From positions 13,656,664 to 13,720,663 of the forward strand of contig CAJINV010000001.1 in the NCBI GenBank assembly GCA_905178155.1: 64,000 bases of DNA. The letters are read 5' to 3'. This DNA comes from Amoebophrya sp. A120. Its lineage: Eukaryota; Sar; Dinophyceae; Syndiniales; Amoebophryaceae. Position 1 is the stretch's first letter; the number at the start of each line of letters is the position of its first letter. Both the position numbers and the translations under genes were made by a program. Below, piece after piece: positions 22,059 through 31,876 of this stretch. The notes under the pieces were generated by a model. The model had not been told where the DNA came from, did no database searches, and worked only from the letters and a program-made list of their open reading frames with translations.

Positions 22059-23209
22059 GGCGGGGCCGCGTGTGTTGGGCGGAACAGGGAAATAAACTCG
22101 ACGTCCGCGTCTCGGAGAGTCTACTGAAGATCATGAGCAGCGGAGGAAGAAGGGTAGTGTCGTGGTGTGAAGCAGCTCTTTAGTATTTTTTTCCTGTCGA
22201 CGTCCTTCGCGTTTCACGTGTAAAAATGGCCACGTAGTTGTCGCGGTGCGGGGGATGCTAGTGGTTGTAGACCCTAGCTACTAGTTGTAACTGAGTTGCA
22301 TTCACGACTTGTTCATCTGCTTCCCCGAAAGCATGGTCGAGACGAAAGAACAGCACTGTTCACGGATTCAGCTGCCGCGCGACGAAGGCCTGGCTGGACA
22401 CCGCGGGCGCGGACCTGGTGTTTTGTAGCGGGGCGGGATCGACGTGGCGGTAGAAGAACTGTGTGCGGGTGCACAGGACTGAACTTTTTTTCGCAGCAGA
22501 TCGACGGGGCGGGGGACATGGAGGCCGACTCGGCTGCTCTTCACGACGAACGGTTGGGAACCGATCCCGAAACTGGAGTACAAGAGGAATACCATGTTGG
22601 GGATGGGGAAAGGGAATAGAACTCGGAGACCGCGTTCCAATTCATAACCTCGGCGGTCGGAGACAAGAAGCTAGCGGAGTGGTCCCCGCGGTGAAATAAA
22701 GGCACGAGGCTACAGCGCAGGAGCGGGAAAAGACCGCAGCGTCCGCGAGGAAAGCCGAACAACGAACAAATGTGCTCAACGCGACGTCCGCAGAGAAGCT
22801 CGACGTGGCCCACCCCCTGCGCGCAGTACAGTTACTGCGTCGATCGACTGGACAGTCTCTTGTTTGCACTGATCAGCACTTGCTTGCGCAACTGGATTTT
22901 TATCAAATTGAAGTGTTCTTTCCCTTTCCGCATATCTTTTACTGCGACGGGCGGAGGGAGGGACAATGAATCAGAATGGAGGCGGATAGATATTTTGAGC
23001 TTTGTCTCCAGGAGGAAGAGTTTTTTGGCGTATTTTCTGTAAAAGTAGAAAGACAAAGATCTTCTAGCAGTGCTGCAGAACACGACCTTGAGCTCTTGTT
23101 TACGCAATGAACTTTGACTTTCGATAATTTTTACGTCTTACCGCGTCCATGGCTGCATCGGGCGGCGTATCTTCGTCTTGCGTTTATTCGTGTTAAGCTG
23201 AGGTTGATG
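22059..23209. other. intergenic, nothing recognised
   Basis: This follows the stop of the membrane-protein gene. Short frames on both strands have no family resemblance, and no repeat longer than a few units was seen. Confidence 0.4.
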
Positions 23210-23810
23210 CAGCCTTTTGGAATTTTCGCGAAAATGGTCTGGGTGGGATCGGTGTTGCTTTCGGTCGTGCCAGTAAGTAGAAGCAGTGGTCGTGGTATCG
23301 AATGGTTCGTCGGTAAATGCGTCACGATAATGTCCAAAAGAATGCTCAGGATCAGTGAAATTGCCAAACAGAAGCAGTTTTAAGGTAACGAATGATCTTT
23401 GCTTCAAGAAAAAAGATCGAAAAAGGATCAAGCGTATGCTGTCGATCAAAAAGAAAATAGAACCAAATGATCGCACCGAACAGAAATGTATCGGACTCAG
23501 TAGTATGCTCATCTTCATCTTTTGTGCCGTGTGATGTGCCGAGTCAATCGGGAATTTCTTCCCGCTTTTTTTGTGCTGCATTTTTTCGGTTTTTTTTTTT
23601 TGAAAACTTGGGCTGTGATTTTTTTTGGATTTTGTCGGTCCTATGTGCGATGCATTTTTTTTTTTACCAATCCCCCTCCAGGCGTCGATGGGCACCTCCA
23701 CGTGCACCATCGGAACTAGAACGACGCGGTTTAGTATCTGTCGTGGCCCTGAGTACAATTTTTATTTTGATTTTCACCCCGACGCCGACCCCGACACCCT
23801 TCTACTGTAA
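23210..23810 (+). CDS. possible small two-exon secreted protein
   Basis: This is tentative. ATG 23210 opens a hydrophobic N-terminus (KMVWVGSVLLSVVP) that would suit a signal peptide and ends at a consensus donor GTAAGT (23273). A pyrimidine-rich acceptor (ATCCCCCTCCAG, ending 23681) is followed by 43 codons in the matching frame, ending at 23810. Removing 23273-23681 joins them in phase. The short, low-complexity second exon and lack of a family make this weak; the splice sites may belong to the 5' UTR of the next gene. Confidence 0.25.
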
Positions 23811-23964
23811 AAATACCAAACTGTATGCTTACTGAGTCCTAGTTCTATTTAGCCAGCTTCACCCTCGCAATACATCTTTTTAGTACTCACGTGTTGATGA
23901 TTTGAATTTTTATCACGAAGTTTCGCAATCTCAATCTGTCAGTAGAAAAGGACAAACGAACCCC

Positions 23965-26900
23965 ATGCCTCGAAACCATTTCGATCGGTCTTTGGACGAG
24001 TATCGGCGGAGTCGGGAACGCCAGCAAAGCCGTGACCGCCGGAATCGATTCGAGCTAGACCGACCACTAAATGATCGTCCGCGGCGAAGCCGAGACCGGC
24101 GGAATCACCTAAGCAGAGCTTTGGGACGACGGGGGCGCAGTCGCAGCAGTCGCGAGCGCAGGTACGAAACCCCGCGGAGTAGCCGCGACCGGAGGCGCCG
24201 CGGCAGTAGAGATCGCGACACTCGGAATTATCGCAGTCGCGACCGCGCCCGGAATGATCGGCGGGACGTCGGCTCTCGATATGAACAACGGCCTGGTGCG
24301 CCCCGGGTGAACGCACGACCGTCACCACCACCTTTGCCAAAGCCACCGTGTGTCCGGTGTTTGTTAGATCGAGAGTGCAGTAAGGAGAGCCGAGACGTCC
24401 GGCATGAGCGAAGGCATCAGCCCCGCGAGCAGTGCCGAGACTTCCAGAATAGTCGCTGCTGGAGGGGGGAGCACTGCAGGTTCTGGCACCCAGTACCCCT
24501 GGACGCGGAGAAGTTGCAGCAGCTTGCAGAGTGGGCGGCGGAAAAGAGCGGACCAAGTAGCGCACTGACCAAAGAACGACTGTGCGAAATCGCGCAGCAG
24601 TCGCAGCGGCAAGCGTCTCGTGTGCCGTCGACTACCCTCTACAACAGTGCGGTCGAAAGCGTGCCACCAGGCTGCCGAACACTCGAGGGATACCTTGAGG
24701 CACTATTCCGGGCCGCCGGAGCGAACGCGGAGCTGTTCAACGTTGACACCGAAACCGCCGAACTGGCGGGCCGGGTCATCGCGAAACACTGGCCGGAGTT
24801 CGATGCCGTGCGCGTTACCGAATTCCGGCAAGTGGTGAGAACCTTGTACGAACAGGATCAGCGCCCGGGGGCGCCGGCGTTTGGGCGGCTGCTTGAAAAT
24901 GCACAGGCCATGACGCCGAAGCAGTACAGCTTCGAACTTACCCCGAGGGAAAACTCTCGGACCAGTTTTCTGAAGCGCTGCCTTGCAATCTCGATGGACA
25001 AAAGGTATAGTAAGTGTGTCAGTGCGGAGGTCATCTTCCTGTGCCGTTCTTGTGTAGTTTTACTTGCTCGCACGACCAGATCCAGAACCACGAACACAGA
25101 TGCTTGCGTAGGTAGCGACAGCCGTGCTGTGAGGGCGCTTTTCATATGCTTGTAGATAGACAGTTTCGGTTGAATTTCTATCGATTTTTCAAAAATCGAT
25201 ATGGGGGGACAAACTAGGGGCGACGAACTGAGAACGGCCTTTTTTCGAGGCCTAGATATAGCGGGTTTTTGGCGAGTTGCCCATTTTCGGGGAGGCTCAG
25301 GCGAGGCCCCCTGCGTCTAGTTTCTGCGCAATAGCAGCGGCGTAATGCGCCGCATTCTCTACCTGAGGTTCGCGCCTGCACCGCTTGCATTGTTTCGAAA
25401 ACGGCGCGGCGCTCGCGCTAGAAATACCTTTTATAGAATATCCGCACCCATTCCGCCCTAAATATTGAATATCCAGCGCGGTATCCTATATCCACGCCGC
25501 CCCGCCGTGGATATACACCAGGGGGGCGTAATATTTTATAAAATGACTGCCGTCGATTTGGCTCCGGAAATGGTTGCCATGGACACAGAAAATAAATCCG
25601 CGCGCGTGCTTTTGGGCGCGCTGGCGAACCAAAAAAATCAAGCAACCCAAGAAATCGGGCCTATATCTAGAGACAAAAAAAAGGCCTTTCTCAGTTCGTT
25701 TTCGAATTTTGTCCCCCCATAAAAATCGACGACCATTTAATCTTCAGGTTTGCTCGAGAATTTAATAGTGACGATCCTGGCCGTCGACGGGATAGTGTAA
25801 TGCGCGCAGCGGGCTTGCTCCCCCTACATGGTGACTGCACTAGGTGGGCTCAGTTTCTTGTTGGACAGGATCCCAATCTGCCCGCTGCACGGAGGGATAG
25901 CATGGGCGTGAAAGAAGAAAGTGCGGAGTCGTACCTAGCACTGTTCGAACCCAAACCTTTCTCCACAAGAGTGGATTACCTGCAGGAGTTGCAGAGAGCT
26001 CCCAAGCTCTACCCCAAAGAATTCGCCGGCGACAACGCAGAGGAGCGGGAGCAGCGGGTGCGCGCCGCGCTGCGGGAGTGTTTTGAGTGTCGATGTTGTG
26101 GCTCTTCTTGCAGATACCACGCGCCAGGACTTGCGGAGCCTTTGTGCTTCCCGTGCTTCGAGGGCGAATTCGACGTTGAATTAGCAGCAATTGGTGACGC
26201 GTACGATCGCTTTCTGCGGGAGAAGTATGAAGAATATTCAGAAAGCTACCCGCAGTATGAGAGCTTCGAAGCGCTCGCCGGCGGCGAGAGGTACTATCCT
26301 TCCGAGCGACACCGCAATCATGCCGGTTGGGACACCGACGCAAGCGCGAAGGACATCCTACTTGCGGGATCTGATATCAACATCAAGGCCCCGCCGGAAA
26401 GCTTCTGGGAGCCACGGAGAATACTCCAGTGGGGAAGCACGTTCCAGCGAGAAACCCGGTTTCTGGCCGACCTTCTAGCGAGCCACAAGCCGCTGACCGA
26501 AAGCGAACTGCAGGACGAGGCGCAGGCGTGCAGCCGCGGAACGCTACGAGCTCTGTCCCGGAGGTGCGCCGCTGACGGAGATAGTATGCAGCGCACGCTC
26601 GGAGTCTTCCTGAAGCGTTGCTTCGACGAGATGAAACCGCACACGAAGAAGATGATATTCCTCAGGTTGCTGAAAAAGCACAAGGTCACTTGCAGGAACA
26701 TCATGAAAACTTTCACCGAAGTTTTTCGCGTCCTGCGGGAACTTCATTACAGGAGACAAGCGGCGAGGGATGCGGGCGAGGACCCAGTGATGGAGCCGCC
26801 GCACCTGTGCGAGTTCGATCGCGCGGCGTTTGTGTTCGACGACACACTTAGCGCGCAGGAAAAAGTCAACATCGCGTGCCGCTACTACGTCAAGAAGGTG

Positions 26901-27749
26901 AAGCGGACGGCCCTCGGCGACGGCGAGGAGGCGGAGAGCGATGAGGCAAGCGATCGCAGGGTGCTGATTGCGGACTTCTTGCATCGGCTGCGGACGGCGC
27001 CGCCACCCGGCCGAGCCGCACTGCAGCGCGACTTCTTTGATTTTGGAACGTTGTACTCCTCGCCGGACAGCCGCGTGTGGATTTTGACTGGAGGGAATGA
27101 TGGGAATGTTGGGGACAAAAATGATGGCGGTATTCACGTTTTCGAAGCGCTCCCCCCATCGTCGTTGGCGGAGGGGGCGCGCTCCTGGTTCGGGCTGCCG
27201 CCAGACGCAACGCTGGCGGACGTCCACCGACTGCAGAAGCTTGCGATCGAACAGTTGTGGGGCGCTCTGGGCGTGACCGCGTTTAGCCAGCTGGTCACCT
27301 ACAAGGGGCACGCCGACCCTGCCTTGCCGCACGCCGTCGGGGACAAGATCTACCCAACCTATGGCGTTGTCGATTCGTTTCGCGACACTGTCGATTTTAA
27401 CCGGCAGGAGAACAAGAAGACCGGCGCCAACCTCGCTGCGCTCGAGGTCTCAGCCGATCCGAATCGACAGGCGCCGACCTACCGCGCACTCCTGGAGAGA
27501 GTTCCGGTGGCGCGGCGTCCGTCGTTCCGAAAAATGGTGGGGTTTCGGCAACTGCGGACGCACCAGAACGCAAACCTGTCAAAGGTTGTGTTTGTTGACC
27601 ATCTCGGATTTGACGGCGCCAGGATGCGGGCGATAGAGGCCGAGTTGATTCAGGAAATCAAGCGGGTGCGGTGGGAAGACGACCCGGATCCGGGCGCTTT
27701 GGTTGCCGAAGCACAGCCCTTCGTGGGCGGAAGCGAGTACTGGAGATAG
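23965..27749 (+). CDS. RS-rich CCCH zinc-finger protein, two exons
   Basis: Exons 23965-25004 and 25748-27749 encode about 1,013 residues; the GT-AG intron 25005-25747 is in phase 2. The N-terminal 130 residues are Arg/Ser/Asp-rich (RSRDRRN repeats), as in SR-type RNA-processing factors. A CCCH finger follows near residue 157 (CRDFQNSRCWRGEHCRFWH, C-x7-C-x5-C-x3-H), a motif that usually binds RNA. Exon 2 has a second Cys-rich cluster near residue 458 (CFECRCCGSSCRYH, then CFPC), probably metal-binding, followed by about 500 residues I cannot assign. The RS tail plus CCCH finger suggests a nuclear role in splicing or mRNA handling; that is inference. ATG 23965 is the first Met in frame. The intron holds a TIR element. 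Confidence 0.6.
25200..25721. mobile_element. TIR element inside a GT-AG intron
   Basis: The ends match as inverted repeats over about 60 bp, beginning TATGGGGGGACAAA and sharing CGAACTGAGAA and a CTAGATATAG block. The element is flanked by AAAATCGA at 25192-25199 and 25722-25729, an 8-bp duplication rather than the 5 bp of the introners. The left flank is itself a palindrome, ATCGATTTTT-C-AAAAATCGAT (25180-25200). No transposase frame is present. Confidence 0.8.
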
Positions 27750-28524
27750 ATAGATCGATCCGCTCTTGGGTCGCAAATAAAGGCTATTCTTAGGCGAAAG
27801 CGCCGAATAGAATGAATTCATCAGATAGATCGATCCGACTCCATGAATTCCTTCCCATTCTTGTCGCAGGTCGGTCCCTCAAGAAGAACTCCCGTAGTAA
27901 ACTAAACGAAAACGACTAGGCAGTGAATCAATCCAAAGCAGTGAAGGAACATAAAAAGAAGGGCGCGGGGGCTTCCTAAGAGAAGTGAGCGACGCCGTCT
28001 TTGTGATGGATGAAAAGCGCCGTTTTGCTCGTGATACGCAAGTAAGAGTCTATGTGTTCTCAGTCCCTGCGCAGTTGCTTGTTGTCCTTGTTGCTGGATG
28101 TGTGGTATGTTGTATGTCATGTGCTTCATTGAGGCAGAAGAAACGAACGATGCTTCACGGGCGCAAGGAATCACTGTGATATGATGCCATACTAGGGGGC
28201 CCTCGTGCTTTCTTTCTCGTTCAAATATGTTGACTCTGAGAGCAGATTCGTGTACTTTTCCGAGTTGACTGAGTGAGATGATGTGATCCTTTTGACCGCG
28301 GGAAATGATCTAGTGAACCGCTGAGCTGTACGCACCTGTGGATCTCGATAGACCTCAAGCAGGCTGCTCAGAGCGATCGCGATGATAGTACATGACTTAT
28401 ACGAACAGACCCAGAGGTTTGTCTACGAACTAATTTGTTGACACCGAGGTCGACAAAGAGAAAGATCAAGATGACCACCTAGCGGATCCTGCTTTCTTGA
28501 ACCTCGCGGCCGAGGACTGGGACC
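27750..28524. other. intergenic with short repeats
   Basis: AGATAGATCGATCCG occurs at about 27751 and again at about 27824, around a small hairpin (CTATTCTTAGGCG...GCGCCGAATAG). A dispersed repeat lies at 28029-28108. No gene was recognised. Confidence 0.4.
28029..28108. repeat. dispersed repeat, copy 1
   Basis: This stretch (CGTGATACGCAAGTAAGAGT, then TATGTGTTCTCAGTCCCTGCG) resembles 30466-30540 over about 75 bp. The two copies flank the methyltransferase gene in the same orientation. Confidence 0.7.
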
Positions 28525-30326
28525 ATGTCGATCGCACCAGACGACCAGGACCGGCGCCGACACGGCCGAGGGGCAACCAGCCCGCACAAGAACCTCCCTA
28601 GTACGCGCAAAACTGCTGCTCACGTAGTACTGGCACCTCGTCTACTGCTGCTCACATTCTCGCTCGTTTGTGTTGCCACCCTGCACGTCGTGCCTCAGTT
28701 TTTCCGCTTTCGCAGCGCGCAGCGGCCGTTCCAGAATTTGCAGCGCGCGGCGCGGCGCATCCAGCTCGAGATCGTGGCACTGACCACCTACGACTGCAAC
28801 ACGAGGCGCGACTGCCCCCCCGCAGTGCTCGCGCGCGAGGAGGAGCGAAGAAGAAGGGTGCTAGCAGCACGAGATGCGGTGCCGATGATCTTTCGCTTCA
28901 CGGCCCTGGACGCGCCCCAGGCGCGGCGCTGGTTTGCGCGGCAAATGGAAGTGGAGAAGTGGGACCGGTTGCGCACGAGGCGAGATTTGCTTACCGTAAT
29001 TGACTACGCGTTTCGGAGTCGGCTGGTGCAAGGGGGGCTGGGCGCCGCGCGCGAGGCCAAGGTCCCGCTCATGTACCCGGAAAAGCCCGTCGGAGGGACT
29101 CTGGAGCTTGCCCTTCTGCCGCCGCCGCCCTCCCCGGATCCGGGGCGGGAAAGGCCGTTGAAGACAGTTTCGCGGTGGACGAAGAAGATGCCGGGCGGGG
29201 GGACCGAAGGTAGTCGGAGTTCTTGCAATTCCGACATCGAGGACCCCTGGGCGTGGTACGAGAACTGCCCAAATCCGTGGCCGGGGAACATGGTTGTGGA
29301 CGCCGTCTTCGAGTCGCTCGCGCCGGCAGATGCAAGAGTGCCGATACCTTTAGTGCCCGCATCAACATCTACTCCGCCAGCATCAACATCTCCCGCTGCC
29401 GTTGCTACTGGTACTACCGATAGTACTGCTAGTGCAGCGCCGTGTGCGGTTTTCAGTATCGGCATCGCGTACCACTTCGAGTTCGACGACCACTTTCTGC
29501 AGCGGTCCCCCTGCGCGGTGTACTCGTTCGATCCCAGCATGCAGCGGTACCACAACGAGCATGAAAACCCTCCGAAGGAGATCAACTACCAGCGCGGCCC
29601 GCGGCACGCCTTCAGCCCCACCGCGTTGGGGAAGGCGGACGGCCGGCACGACGCGAGCAAACATTCGACATATCCAAGAAAAGAACTGTGTAAGTGTAAC
29701 TTTTTTGCAGGAACAGCATCACAGATTTGTTTTGCATGACAAAAAACCTGTCATGCGTAGCTACTACGCGAAAACACGTATTAAAATAGCCTCTGATGCA
29801 TATCCGGCATGACAAGTGTAACTGTATTGCAACATCTGCAAGACAAAGTTACACTCACACAGTTTTTTTCTTGCATACGACACTGTATGGGAACATCAAA
29901 GAGTACGACGTGAAGACCCTCGCCACGTTCATGAAGGAGCGGAAGATCGAAACCCTGGACGTGCTTCGGATAGACGTGGAGGGGGCAGAGTGGGAGATGA
30001 TGGATCAGCTACTGGACATGCTGCCCAGGATCCGGAGTTTCTCGGCGGAGTTCCACTTCCCGATGGGGGTGCGCAACATCGAGAAAATGTTCGCGCTTCT
30101 ATGCAAGAGTAGAACGATAAGTAGTACATCAGCTGGTCGTGCCAGTAGCGGGGGCGGCGCGAGCGGCGGTGGCGAGGGCGGAGAAGATGCTGGGGATGGC
30201 AACGTACCAGGGTGCTTCAACGTCGCGACCTGGCGCTATGCGTGGTGCCCGGTGGAACCCTGCCTCGAGATCACAGCGGGTAGAGTGGAAGACGTGCATT
30301 CGTCTGGGAAGGGGGCGCATGGATGA
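28525..30326 (+). CDS. membrane-anchored FkbM/METTL24-like methyltransferase
   Basis: Exons 28525-29670 and 29883-30326 encode about 529 residues. The N-terminus has one membrane anchor near residues 33-57 (APRLLLLTFSLVCVATL) after a basic stretch, as in type II Golgi/ER proteins. The catalytic part resembles the Methyltransf_21 (FkbM-like) group that includes METTL24. VFSIGIAYHFEFDD (about residue 310) corresponds to the glycine-rich SAM-binding strand, VYSFDPSM to the acidic strand, and LRIDVEGAEWEMM (about residue 410) to the typical D-V-E-G-x-E-W motif. Substrate is unknown. The first conserved part and the DVEGAEW motif are on different exons, separated by a TIR introner, which supports the splice model. 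The C-terminus has a Gly/Ser-rich loop of uncertain reality. Confidence 0.7.
29671..29882. mobile_element. introner, distinct TIR family, non-canonical borders
   Basis: The TSD is CGACA (29666-29670 and 29878-29882). The left TIR reads TATCCAAGAAAAGAACTGTG and the right, inverted, TATGCAAGAAAAAAACTGTG; both continue with (A/G)AGTGTAACT. No GT-AG pair can be formed at the borders. Removing 212 nt joins frame 1 to frame 3, restoring the methyltransferase frame. Inside are GCATGACAA motifs shared with other introners. Confidence 0.85.
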
Positions 30327-30689
30327 TAATGGATCGATGGATTGGCGTTGATTTGTACGAGCCCGGGGAGTAAAGTGCGTCAAGAGGACGAACAGCTCGA
30401 AAGTGATACTAGCCTCTACATACCGATAACACACCTGCTCGTCACTAGGGTTTCCGACCCGTCATCGTGATACGCGAGTGAGAGTCAATTATGTGTTCTC
30501 ATTCCCTGCGAAGGTGCTTGTTGTTATGTGTGGTAGTCACTACTACATTTTCGCCGGAAGAAAAGATCCTGATCTCGGCGCTGTAATTAGCTCGATCAAG
30601 ATGAAATAGCATCGCTTTATTTCATGGGAACTGTCGCTCTCTATTTACGTCGATTGATATTGCCTTGTCAGCGCTTCTACTGCGATTCT
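30327..30689. other. intergenic with dispersed repeat copy 2
   Basis: The 3' flank of the methyltransferase gene contains the second copy of the dispersed repeat (30466-30540). Nothing else was recognised before the tandem array. Confidence 0.5.
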
Positions 30690-31570
30690 GCCGCGAAAAT
30701 AATAAATGCACTTTAGGTATTTTCTGACATTTTGACGCTCACGAACACGACGAGAAATTGAGTTTTTTTGAATAGACGTAGTTTGTTCACAACTTTTAGG
30801 AAAAATATTTCGCTCTTTTGCAATGCGCATGGTGCGATGGTTTTAGGCTGGAAAAGTTATGCTATTTTTTTGGTACTTTCCGTGATTTTGACGCTCACGT
30901 ACACGACGAGAAATTGACTTTTTTTGAATAGACGTAGTTCGCTCACAACTCTCACGTAAAACATCATGCTTTTTTGCAATCCGCATGGTGCGATGGTTCT
31001 GGGCTGGCAAAGTCATGCTTTTTTTTTCTATTTTCTGTGATTTTGGCGCTCACGTACACGACGAGAAATTGACTTTTTTTGAATAGACGTAGTTTGCTCG
31101 AAACTCTCAAGCAAAAGACTATGCCTTTTTGCAATCCGCATGATGCGATGGCTTTGGGCTGGCAAAGTTATGCTATTTTTTTGGTATTTTCTGTCATTTT
31201 GACTGTCACGTACACGACGAGAAATTGACTTTTTTTGAATAGGCGTAGTTTGCTCACAACTCTCAAGTAAAACATCATGCCTTTTTGCAATCCGCATGGT
31301 GCGATGGTTTTGGGCTGGCAAAGTTATGCTATTTTTTTGGTATTTTCTGTCATTTTGACTGTCACGTACACGACGAGAAATTGGTTTTTTTTGAATAGGC
31401 GTAGTTTGCTCACAACTCTCAAGTAAAATATCATGCCTTGTTTCAATCCGCGTGCTGCGATGGTTTCGGGCTGGCAAAGTTATGCTATTTTTTTGGTATT
31501 TTCTGTGGTTTTGACGCTTACGGACACGACGAGGAATTGATTCTTTTTGAATAGCGATGCTTTTTCCTTT
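30690..31570. repeat. 156-bp tandem repeat, about six copies
   Basis: The block TTTTGACGCTCACGTACACG starts at 30730, 30886, 31041, 31197, 31353 and 31509, with small changes. Spacing is 155 or 156 bp. Each unit includes ACGACGAGAAATTGA, GAATAG(A/G)CGTAGTT, CAATCCGCATG and GGGCTGGCAAAGT. Because 156 is a multiple of three, one minus-strand frame stays open across several units (31591-31028), giving a 52-residue periodic peptide. I treat this as a by-product of the repeat, not a gene. The remaining 31571-31876 holds nothing recognisable. Confidence 0.9.
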
Positions 31571-31876
31571 GGTTGGCAAAATAATATTCAATTGTTTTGC
31601 AGTCCGGCTACAGTGATATACTCAAACTTCATTTTTGATTTTAGATTGCAACGCACATCCTTTCAAAATGTTGTGTTATGGATGGCACTCCGTGTCGGAT
31701 CGTTGCCCAAGACAAAAGAAAATTTTGTTTTTACTGTTTCAAGTATATCATGATCTTTTCAGAGGCCGCTTCGTCAGAAGAACCAGCGTAAGTAAGTTGT
31801 AGTCGCATCCGTTTGTCGTTGTTTTTCACTTGTTTACGTTCGCACTCGGTCTCGGGTGAAAACGGGATTGAAAATA

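Noticed and set aside
18765-23960. Dinoflagellate spliced-leader gene
   Set aside because: No sequence close to the known 22-nt leader was seen here or elsewhere in the window.
27985-28179. Small hydrophobic frame as a membrane protein
   Set aside because: Most of it is the dispersed repeat that also occurs at 30466-30540, where the frame is not kept.
30690-31570. CRISPR-like array
   Set aside because: Units of 156 bp are similar throughout with no unique spacers, and the host is eukaryotic; it is a tandem satellite.
31028-31591. Minus-strand 187-codon frame with 52-residue repeats as a protein gene
   Set aside because: It lies wholly in the 156-bp tandem repeat, and its openness follows from the unit length; no start context, splice sites or family.
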